Source: Saprospiraceae bacterium (lineage in GTDB: Bacteria; Bacteroidota; Bacteroidia; Chitinophagales; Saprospiraceae). From it: a stretch of DNA of 44,106 bases. The stretch is from the NCBI GenBank assembly GCA_013002995.1, contig JABDLO010000042.1, forward strand, positions 1-44,106, in the 5' to 3' direction. Of the stretch, positions 17,000 to 24,815 are shown in pieces. Both the position numbers and the translations under genes were made by a program. Every line of letters begins with the position of its first letter. Position 1 is the stretch's first letter. The notes beneath the pieces were generated by a model. It saw only the letters and a program-made list of their open reading frames with translations, was not told the origin of the DNA and searched no databases.

Positions 17000-19900
17000 A
17001 TGAAAAAATATTTGATTCTTTTGTTAGTCACCCTGATCGCTGCTCCGGTATTGAACGCTCAATATTTTGGCAGAAATAAACCACGATATAAAAGTTTCGA
17101 CTTTAAGGTAAAAGAAACTGAAAACTTTCTAATCTATAACTACTTCGAGGATGAAGAAGTGGTCAATAGGCTCGGTCAGATGTCAGAGCAGTGGTATGAT
17201 TATCATAAAGACGTACTCAGAGAAGATCTGTACGGCAAGAATCCTATGATTTTTTATTCTAATCATGCAGAGTTTCAGATGACCAATACCATTCAGGGCG
17301 GTATCGGTGTAGCCACGGGTGGTGTAACTGAGGCATTCAAAAACCGGGTTGTTATGCCGGTCACATTTACCAACCAACAGACCTTCCAGGTTCTCGGGCA
17401 CGAGTTGGTACACGCATTTCAGTTCAACTCCATATTAAAGGGTGACTCTACCAATCTGAGGTCGCTCGGAAATCTGCCCTTATGGTTGGTTGAAGGAATG
17501 GCGGAGTATATGTCACTCGGCAGGGTCGATCCATACACTTCCATGTGGATGAGAGACGCCATCCTTAATGAGGATTTACCTACGATTGATGAAATGTACA
17601 ATCCCAGATATTTTCCTTATCGATATGGCCAGGCATTGTGGTCATTCCTCACCGGATATTATGGTGATGGGGTTATAAAACCTTTCTTCAGAGGCACAGC
17701 TATATTCGGATTAGATTATACAATTGATTCATTGTTGCTCAACAGTTCTGACAATCTTACCAATATGTGGCACAACGCCATGAAGACCCATTACAATCAA
17801 TTTATAAAAGACAGAAAAGAAACACCTCAAGGTAAGCAACTGTTATCTCAAGAAAATTCAGGTCGGATCAATGTCTCTCCATCCTTAAGTCCCGATGGGA
17901 GATATGTAGTATTCCTGAGTGAAAAAGATCTTTTTACCACAGACCTATTTCTTGCTAATGCACGCACCGGTGAGATCATCAGAAAAGTATCCAGTCTTGT
18001 AAATGATGGTGACCTTGATAATTTCAATTTTCTAGAATCTTCCGGCACCTGGTCTCCAAGAGGAAAAGAGTTTGCCTTTATAGCTTTCAAGAAGGGTCAG
18101 AATGTAATTGTAGTTAAAGATGCTGAAAATGGTAAAACTGTTGAAACCATAGAGGTTCCCGGTGTTCCTGCTATGTCAGGCCCAAGTTGGTCTCCTGATG
18201 GGAAAACCATCGTATTCACAGGATTGGTTGATGGCCAACCAGATCTTTATGAATATACATTTAGAACCAAAAAAGTAAGGCAATTAACAGATGACGCATA
18301 TTCTGAGATTCATGCCAATCATTCTGCTGATGGTAAGAAACTGACCTTTTCTTATGATCGTAAAAGTATGGATAGGGGAAGGACATTCGGTAAGTATACC
18401 ATGGATATTGCTGTTATGGACCTGGAGACCACAAGGATTTCCACATTGAATGTGTTTCACGGTGCTGACAATTTAAATCCACATTTTGATCATGAAGGCA
18501 ATATCTATTTCTTCTCAGACAGAGATGGATTCCGAAACCTTTACCGATATATGGTAGAAACCGGAAAGGTTTTGAAAATGACAGACCTTATGACCGGTAT
18601 AAGTGGTATCACCAGATATTCTCCTGCCATTTCAGTTTCAAGAAAGAGAGATAGAGTTCTTTATACCCATTACTGGAAAAATGGATACAGTATTTATCAG
18701 GCACAGACCAAATCACTCCTCAATGAAGAGGTTGAAAAAAATAAGGTGGATCTGACTGCAGGTACACTTCCAGTAATTGGTTATGAAAAAACTGACATTG
18801 TCAATGCCAACCTGAATAACATTGACGATTTTACTTATGATGACCCAAGAGAATTTAATGATGTAGAATATGAACCGCGGTTTAAGTTGGACTATATCGG
18901 TGGTGGTGGTGGTGTAGGTGTTACTACATCCAATGTATATCAGAATTACACTGGTCTTCAGGGAGGAGTTCAGTTGCTCTTCAGTGATATCCTTGGCAAT
19001 AATCAACTCTTCACTAATTTATCTGTGAATGGTGAGATATTTGATATCGGGGGACAATTTGCATACTTGAATAAAAAGCACAGGACTGTGTGGGGCGTGG
19101 GTCTTTCACATCTCCCATTACGTACTGGTTTCCAGACTTTTGAAGAGGATAACGAGACTGTCCTATTTAATGGTCAGCCTATCACAACACTGAAGAATTC
19201 TATAAATATCATCAGAATTTTTGATGAAGGACTGGATTTCTTTGCACAACGTCCATTTTCAAGCACATTGAGACTTGAAGGAGCTGTAGGTGCCAGGTAT
19301 CGTCATTTCAGATATGATATCTATAATGAGTACTATCTATATAATCCTTCATTTAACTCTTATCAACTGGTCTTCAATGACAGGGAAACAGAGGAAATAG
19401 GTGATGAGATTTCATTGAACCGCTATTATTTACTGAGAAAGGGATTCAATACAAATGCCAATATTGCCTTGGTTGGAGATAATTCATTTTTCGGTTTAAC
19501 CGCACCACTCGCCGGACATCGATTCAGGATAGGGGCAGATTATGTAACTGGTGTGGATAAATACTATGGTGCCATTCTTGACTTTAGAAAATATTTCTGG
19601 AAGCGTCCATTTTCTTTTGCCTTCAGAGGTATGAGTTACCTGAGATGGGAACAGACAGATAATTCTGTCTTCCCGATTTATATAGGAGATATGGGATTTG
19701 TCAGAGGATATGGTTCCGTATTTTCTAATAATAATATAGAAGCATTGGGTCTTGATTTTGGTCAGTTGATTGGTTCCAAAATGGCCATGTTCAATGCTGA
19801 GATCAGAATTCCATTCACTGGGCCTAAGAACCTTGCATTGTTTTCATCAAATGCTTTATTTACTGATCTCAACTTCTTTTTTGATGGTGGAGTCGCGTTT

Positions 19901-20155
19901 GATGAATTTAGCCACCTGACTGATGGAGAACCATTATTTGTTCCGCTCAGAGATGAAAGTGGTCAGTTAATTACTGATAGCAATGGAAATATATTCTATG
20001 AAGAGCAACTGTTGAAACCTACATTTGCTACCAGTGTTGGTGTTTCTCTTAGGGTAAACCTATTCGGAGCAATGATCCTGGAACCTTACTATGCTTTACC
20101 ACTACAGAAAAATGGCAGTGCAATTTTTGGATTGAATTTCATTCCTGGATGGTAA
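17000..20155 (+). CDS. Tripartite outer-membrane protein: HExxH peptidase domain, PD40 beta-propeller, Omp85-like barrel
   Basis: This protein of 1051 residues starts with a signal peptide (MKKYLILLLVTLIAAPVLNA). Residues about 25-270 form a gluzincin-like domain with zinc motif HELVH (His 134) and a downstream Glu helix LPLWLVEGMAEYMS. Residues about 280-620 contain PD40/TolB-type propeller blades, each with a SPDGRYVVF- or SPDGKTIVF-like motif. Residues about 640-1051 are rich in alternating beta strands, carry GFVRGYG (about residue 900) like the VRGF/Y loop-6 motif of Omp85 proteins, and end in an aromatic residue (Trp). An earlier ATG at 16937 lacks the signal-peptide context, so I chose 17000. 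Function unknown; a surface- or periplasm-facing protease on an Omp85 barrel is the inference. Confidence 0.88.
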   Translation: MKKYLILLLVTLIAAPVLNAQYFGRNKPRYKSFDFKVKETENFLIYNYFEDEEVVNRLGQMSEQWYDYHKDVLREDLYGKNPMIFYSNHAEFQMTNTIQGGIGVATGGVTEAFKNRVVMPVTFTNQQTFQVLGHELVHAFQFNSILKGDSTNLRSLGNLPLWLVEGMAEYMSLGRVDPYTSMWMRDAILNEDLPTIDEMYNPRYFPYRYGQALWSFLTGYYGDGVIKPFFRGTAIFGLDYTIDSLLLNSSDNLTNMWHNAMKTHYNQFIKDRKETPQGKQLLSQENSGRINVSPSLSPDGRYVVFLSEKDLFTTDLFLANARTGEIIRKVSSLVNDGDLDNFNFLESSGTWSPRGKEFAFIAFKKGQNVIVVKDAENGKTVETIEVPGVPAMSGPSWSPDGKTIVFTGLVDGQPDLYEYTFRTKKVRQLTDDAYSEIHANHSADGKKLTFSYDRKSMDRGRTFGKYTMDIAVMDLETTRISTLNVFHGADNLNPHFDHEGNIYFFSDRDGFRNLYRYMVETGKVLKMTDLMTGISGITRYSPAISVSRKRDRVLYTHYWKNGYSIYQAQTKSLLNEEVEKNKVDLTAGTLPVIGYEKTDIVNANLNNIDDFTYDDPREFNDVEYEPRFKLDYIGGGGGVGVTTSNVYQNYTGLQGGVQLLFSDILGNNQLFTNLSVNGEIFDIGGQFAYLNKKHRTVWGVGLSHLPLRTGFQTFEEDNETVLFNGQPITTLKNSINIIRIFDEGLDFFAQRPFSSTLRLEGAVGARYRHFRYDIYNEYYLYNPSFNSYQLVFNDRETEEIGDEISLNRYYLLRKGFNTNANIALVGDNSFFGLTAPLAGHRFRIGADYVTGVDKYYGAILDFRKYFWKRPFSFAFRGMSYLRWEQTDNSVFPIYIGDMGFVRGYGSVFSNNNIEALGLDFGQLIGSKMAMFNAEIRIPFTGPKNLALFSSNALFTDLNFFFDGGVAFDEFSHLTDGEPLFVPLRDESGQLITDSNGNIFYEEQLLKPTFATSVGVSLRVNLFGAMILEPYYALPLQKNGSAIFGLNFIPGW

Positions 20156-20177
20156 GGATTGTAGAGATTATTGATTG

Positions 20178-20197
20178 TTGATTACCATGTTAATCAA
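20178..20197 (+). other. AT-rich hairpin after the tripartite gene
   Basis: TTGATTA and TAATCAA form a 7-bp inverted repeat with a 6-nt loop, 22 bp after the stop at 20155. There is no T-run, so terminator function is uncertain. The rest of 20198-20400 shows no gene. Confidence 0.35.
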
Positions 20198-20404
20198 TTA
20201 ATTACAACATCAGCCATCTACTGGATACTCTGAATCAAAATATCATCTCTGCAATGAGATATCTTAAGTAGTAAACATCGGTCAAGTTATATTAGGCAGG
20301 TATAAGGTACAACTGCTCACTGTCCACTGTTTCCTAAATTACAGGGTATTCCCCCATTTTTTAAAAAAAATAAAAGAATACAACCAAATTGAAAAATTCA
20401 TATG

Positions 20405-20412
20405 TATATTTG
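20405..20412 (+). promoter_or_regulatory. -7 promoter box for the T9SS cargo gene
   Basis: TATATTTG fits TAnnTTTG. A TTG at 20389 is 13 nt upstream, shorter than the usual spacing. If used, the 5' leader would be about 135 nt long and would contain the hairpin at 20496-20515. Confidence 0.45.
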
Positions 20413-20495
20413 TTATAATATGTATTGAGATGCTTCTCAGTGCTGCAGGTGTCTAAACCCACTATCCCTCAACTCAGTAATCTATTACAATGTAA

Positions 20496-20515
20496 TCTGA
20501 TGCAAAGGCATCAGA
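20496..20515 (+). other. Leader hairpin upstream of the T9SS cargo gene
   Basis: A perfect 8-bp stem (TCTGATGC / GCATCAGA) with a 4-nt AAAG loop lies 40 bp before the ATG at 20556. A second smaller stem, ATTAC-AAT-GTAAT at 20484-20496, touches its left arm, so the two could compete. A regulatory role is inference. Confidence 0.5.
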
Positions 20516-20555
20516 AAGAAAAAGCAATTTATCACTGAGGTCAAAATAAGAAAAC

Positions 20556-22841
20556 ATGAAAACTACTTCTACCTTAATTAAGAGTAGCCTCCTGGCTATT
20601 TTATTTCTTTTTGCACTAAATCTTCAGGCAGAAGATGATTTTTTAGGTCTTTTCTGTCCTGATGATGAATATGTAGACTGCGATGATGAAATTTGGGATC
20701 TCAGCATTTATGGTAATGCGTACTATAAAAGCTACAGCGGAACCTACGATGCCGGGCCTCCTTCTGTGTCATATTATCTGAATTCATGCAACCAGGGAAC
20801 AATAGTCAGGACCTGGTCTGTATATCTTTACGGTCAGAACCTTACTTGCTCTCAGACTATTTATGTTCAGGGAGATGGAGGTTTCAGTCCTAACAATATC
20901 AACTGGCCTCCTAAACATGTTGATGTCGCCGGATGTAATCCTGAAACGGATCCATATCAATTGACAGATGGAGTTCCTACATGGAATAACGCAGGATGTA
21001 GTATGCTTGGAAGCTCATATCGAGACAGTTACTTCCATATATCAGGAACATGTGATAAAATTTTAAGAGAATGGACAGTCATCGACTGGTGTACTTATGA
21101 TCCATGGAATAATCCTTACCAGGGCAAATACAAGTACTTACAGACCATCAAAATTTCGGTAGATGATATCCCATATGTGGTATGTCCTGATGATATTTAT
21201 GTTGATGCATACAATTGCAGTGATGCTTATGTAGATGCAGAACCTTTAACTCTTGATGCCTCAAGTTGTGGCTCAGGGTTTTCTGTTTTCAATAATTCTC
21301 CATACGCAGATAGCAATAGGAATGATATATCAGGAACTTATCCCGTCGGTGAGACCTGGGTCACCTATACCATAAAATATGGTTGTGGGTTAAAAGAATT
21401 CTGTAAAATAAAAGTAGTGGTGAAAGAAGGAAAAGCTCCTACTCCTTATTGTTATGCAGAAATGACCATGCCTCTGATGGGAATTGATAATGATGGTGAT
21501 GGCATCAATGATGAAGGAATGGCTGAAGTGTGGGCCAAGGACCTGGATAAGGGCAGTTACGCTCATTGTGATAATGGCCCTGTAACCTATTCTTTTTCTC
21601 CTGATCCTACAGATGACGTAAGAATTTTTACATGTGATCATCTTGGTGAGAATGAAGTAGAAATGTGGGTAACCGATAAGAAGGGAAATCAGTCCTATTG
21701 TCTTGTGATTCTGGACATTCAGAATAATGGAGCAAGGATAAGTCCTTGTGAGCGGCTTGTTGAAGAGGAGGAAGAAGAGCAATATCCAGATTCGACTGCG
21801 ATGTACACAGTAGAAGGGTTGGTAGCGGATGCATTCGGTACTGCCATTCCGGAAATTGAAATCTCGATGGCTCAAGCCACTGAAGATGTAGAAATCATTA
21901 CACGTATTGACACCTCAATAGTCTTTGTCTCTGATACTATTGTGAGATCTGACGGATCTATTCTAATAAGATATTGGGAAGAAGAAGTAATTTCTGAAAT
22001 ACATGATACCATATATCACTCGACTCCGGAAACAAAAATTACGGATGGAGTGGGTGTATTTACCTTTGCAGAAATGGCTGCAGGTGGAAATACCTATAAA
22101 CTAGGAGCAGAAATTGATCCACAAGAGTACGCAGAGGTTGATCTTGACGATGTTGATGTCCTCTTTGATCATTTGATCGGTAAAACACCATTCACAGAAC
22201 CATATCAGTACGTTGCAGCTGATGTTGATGGAGATGGAGAGGCTACATTCCTAGATATGCGGCATATGCTGAGATATATTACTGGAAGAATTGATGCATA
22301 TCCAATTGAAGTGGGATCTGTACTTCTAGATGGGACTATGGAATTTGAAGATCCATCTAAAGTGATATCTGAAGGATGCCCTGATTATATCATGCTTGAA
22401 GCTATCAGTAATGACCAATTGGATTTAAGCTTCATAGTTGTTCAACTGGGAGAATTAACGGGCCAGATAACTGAAGGTGCCAGAAGAGAGATCAGTACTT
22501 TCAGATCTCAGAATTTGTGGGATAAATGGTTATCTCATGAGACCGCAGTAGAGTTTATAGACCTGGATGAAAATCGTTCTTCGTATTCAGCGGTCAACTT
22601 AAACCTTGCACCTAATCCATTTACCACTTTTACTAACTTGCTTATTGAAGCTGATGATGATCAACAAGCCACACTTTCAATATATAACCTGGAAGGAAGG
22701 GAGATCAACAATCATAGGGTTAGTATATCGAAGGGGCAAAATCAATACGAAATAGACTTAAACAATCATCCTCAAGGTATGTATATGTACCGTCTTGTAA
22801 TCGGACAAAAGATCTATCAAGGCAAACTCATAAAGAGATAG
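20556..22841 (+). CDS. Secreted T9SS cargo protein with dockerin-like module
   Basis: This protein of 761 residues begins with a signal peptide (KSSLLAILFLFALNLQAE). The first 400 residues hold several Cys-rich, aromatic beta-sandwich-like modules of the kind common in Bacteroidota adhesins. A Glu-rich linker follows (VEEEEEEQYPDST, about residue 402). A segment with AADVDGDGEATFLDMRHMLRYITGR (split at residues 550-575) resembles the calcium-binding half of a type I dockerin. The last 77 residues, with LAPNPFTTFTNLLIEA and NNHPQGMYMYRLVIG and ending KLIKR, are a type A T9SS sorting domain. It is therefore exported across the outer membrane, where the domain is removed. Ligand unknown. Confidence 0.9.
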   Translation: MKTTSTLIKSSLLAILFLFALNLQAEDDFLGLFCPDDEYVDCDDEIWDLSIYGNAYYKSYSGTYDAGPPSVSYYLNSCNQGTIVRTWSVYLYGQNLTCSQTIYVQGDGGFSPNNINWPPKHVDVAGCNPETDPYQLTDGVPTWNNAGCSMLGSSYRDSYFHISGTCDKILREWTVIDWCTYDPWNNPYQGKYKYLQTIKISVDDIPYVVCPDDIYVDAYNCSDAYVDAEPLTLDASSCGSGFSVFNNSPYADSNRNDISGTYPVGETWVTYTIKYGCGLKEFCKIKVVVKEGKAPTPYCYAEMTMPLMGIDNDGDGINDEGMAEVWAKDLDKGSYAHCDNGPVTYSFSPDPTDDVRIFTCDHLGENEVEMWVTDKKGNQSYCLVILDIQNNGARISPCERLVEEEEEEQYPDSTAMYTVEGLVADAFGTAIPEIEISMAQATEDVEIITRIDTSIVFVSDTIVRSDGSILIRYWEEEVISEIHDTIYHSTPETKITDGVGVFTFAEMAAGGNTYKLGAEIDPQEYAEVDLDDVDVLFDHLIGKTPFTEPYQYVAADVDGDGEATFLDMRHMLRYITGRIDAYPIEVGSVLLDGTMEFEDPSKVISEGCPDYIMLEAISNDQLDLSFIVVQLGELTGQITEGARREISTFRSQNLWDKWLSHETAVEFIDLDENRSSYSAVNLNLAPNPFTTFTNLLIEADDDQQATLSIYNLEGREINNHRVSISKGQNQYEIDLNNHPQGMYMYRLVIGQKIYQGKLIKR

Positions 22842-22878
22842 TAAAATTAAAACAAGTGGTTTTGTTTTTTATTACAAG

Positions 22879-22906
22879 CCCCGGTTGTATTCAACCGGGG
22901 TTTTTT
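22879..22906 (+). terminator. Strong Rho-independent terminator of the T9SS cargo gene
   Basis: A 9-bp perfect stem (CCCCGGTTG / CAACCGGGG) with a 4-nt loop is followed by six T. Confidence 0.95.
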
Positions 22907-22937
22907 ATAGAAAGTAGGATGCTTTAACTATTCACAT

Positions 22938-22970
22938 AAAAAAAGGAACAGAGAAAATGCTCTGCTCCTT
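22938..22970 (-). terminator. Rho-independent terminator of pckA
   Basis: Read on the minus strand, AAGGAGCAGAG pairs with CTCTGTTCCTT (one mismatch, 6-nt loop) and runs into seven T. It lies 31 bp beyond the pckA stop and back-to-back with the terminator at 22879. Confidence 0.85.
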
Positions 22971-23001
22971 AAATATCAAAATCAAGAAAAATCATTCTTT
23001 A

Positions 23002-24615
23002 TTACACAGCCATCGGTAATTTTATTTCTGCACTCTTAATTTCATCTCCTGCAAATTTAACATACTCTTTAAAATTATCAGCAAATAGTTTAGCAAGAAA
23101 TCTGGACTTCATATCATAATTCCTTCTATCCTTCCAGGAATTTCTAGGATTTAATAATTCTGAAGGTACTCCGGGGCAGAAAGTAGGAAATGCTAAATTG
23201 AAATCCTGTGTCTTTCCATACCTTACATGGTCCAGGCAATCGTTCATAATGGCTTTGATAATTGCTCTTGTATATTTTAATTTAATCCTTGATCCTTGAC
23301 CATACGATCCTCCGATCCATCCGGTATTGATCAGCCACACCTTAGAACCATGTTGTTTCATTTTTTTTCCAAGCATTTCAGCATACTTAGTAGGATGAAG
23401 AGGTAAAAATGGTGCACCGAAGCATGCCGAGAATGTCGCCTGAGGTTCATTCACTCCATCTTCCGTTCCAGCGACCTTTGCAGTATAACCACTTATAAAA
23501 TGGTACATCGCCTGACCTGGAGTTAATCGAGATACAGGAGGAAGTACTCCAAAAGCGTCACAAGTGAGAAAGAAAATATTGCGAGGATGTCCCCCTTTTG
23601 ATGGGGTTTTGGCATCATCAATATGGAATATAGGGTAAGAGACCCTTGTATTTTCAGTAATAGTCGTATCATGAAAATCAGGAGTCAGGCTATCCTTTTT
23701 ATAGCCAATATTCTCAAGAATTGCTCCTGGCTTAATCGCATTGAAAATCTGAGGTTCCTTTTTCTTTGACAACCCTATACATTTGGCATAACATCCTCCT
23801 TCAAAGTTGTAAATACCCTGATCACTCCAACCGTGTTCATCATCACCTATGAGTTTTCTTGCAGGATCTGCTGAAAGAGTGGTTTTACCCGTACCTGATA
23901 ACCCAAAGAAAATGGCTATATCGCCATCCCTCCCTTCATTTGCACTGCAGTGCATCGAAAGTATATCCTTCTCCTTAGGGAGAGAATAGTTCAATACTGA
24001 AAATATTGATTTCTTAATTTCACCTGTGTATCCTGTACCACCTATGATGATCTCCTGATCTGTAAAGTTGATGATTGCAAAATTCTCCGAGCGAGTATGA
24101 TCTGCACTTGGGTCTGCTTTAAAAGTAGGTAAACACAGAATATGCCATTCCGGGGTGAATGTATTAAGCTCAATATCAGACAACCTGATGAACATGTTAC
24201 TGGCAAATTGAGCACTCCATGGCTTCTCAGCAAGCAGCCTTACATTTAATCGGTAATCTTGATCTGCTCCTGCAGCTACATCCTGTAGATACAGTGCTTT
24301 ACCTTCTGCATATTTCAGCATCTTATCTCTCAGAATCAGATAATCCGAAGTTCTGTAAGGTTGATTTATTTTATTCCAATCAACAGAGGTAGCAGTTAAG
24401 CTATCCTGAACAATATACCTGTCTTTAGGTGCTCTTCCTGTAAATCTACCAGTCTTTATACTCAAGGCTCCGGTATCAGAAATAACTCCCTCTCCTATTT
24501 CAACAGATTTCTTCTGTAAATAGTGAGCGTGACAGTTGGCATGCAGGGTTGCAGGATGTAAATCGTGGGTTTTGAAAATAGGAATACTGGGATTCGTAAA
24601 TCCAATTTGTTTCAT
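23002..24615 (-). CDS. pckA: Phosphoenolpyruvate carboxykinase (ATP)
   Basis: This 537-residue enzyme converts oxaloacetate and ATP to phosphoenolpyruvate and CO2, the first committed step of gluconeogenesis. The kinase-1a P-loop GLSGTGKTTLS (about residue 243) is followed by the metal-binding LIGDDEHGW. The substrate-binding GRFTGRAPKDRY lies near residue 55, and the adenine-site region includes TRVSYPI. Length matches ATP-type PckA (about 530-540). The gene has its own terminator and a likely promoter in the 200-bp AT-rich upstream gap. Confidence 0.97.
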   Translation of the reverse strand: MKQIGFTNPSIPIFKTHDLHPATLHANCHAHYLQKKSVEIGEGVISDTGALSIKTGRFTGRAPKDRYIVQDSLTATSVDWNKINQPYRTSDYLILRDKMLKYAEGKALYLQDVAAGADQDYRLNVRLLAEKPWSAQFASNMFIRLSDIELNTFTPEWHILCLPTFKADPSADHTRSENFAIINFTDQEIIIGGTGYTGEIKKSIFSVLNYSLPKEKDILSMHCSANEGRDGDIAIFFGLSGTGKTTLSADPARKLIGDDEHGWSDQGIYNFEGGCYAKCIGLSKKKEPQIFNAIKPGAILENIGYKKDSLTPDFHDTTITENTRVSYPIFHIDDAKTPSKGGHPRNIFFLTCDAFGVLPPVSRLTPGQAMYHFISGYTAKVAGTEDGVNEPQATFSACFGAPFLPLHPTKYAEMLGKKMKQHGSKVWLINTGWIGGSYGQGSRIKLKYTRAIIKAIMNDCLDHVRYGKTQDFNLAFPTFCPGVPSELLNPRNSWKDRRNYDMKSRFLAKLFADNFKEYVKFAGDEIKSAEIKLPMAV

Positions 24616-24659
24616 CGTAGGGTAGAGGTTTAGGTTAGTGGCAAACGGTTTTCAGACTT

Positions 24660-24667
24660 CAAAATTA
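24660..24667 (-). promoter_or_regulatory. Possible -7 box of pckA
   Basis: On the minus strand the sequence reads TAATTTTG, fitting TAnnTTTG, 45 bp upstream of the pckA start. No well-spaced TTG is seen, so support is weak. Confidence 0.3.
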
Positions 24668-24815
24668 GGAATTGATAGCACAAATAATAACTATTACTAA
24701 GTGTCCAAATCACACCAAACCCCCACATTTAATTAGTGTAAAAAAAACAAAAAGTTTGCCTGTATTGACTTACAGCACTATTTTATTACAATAATATATA
24801 TATGTTAAGATAATG

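Noticed and set aside
21390-21875. Long open frame (161 codons) on the minus strand
   Set aside because: It lies wholly inside the T9SS cargo gene, has no family signature and shows a composition expected of an antisense frame.
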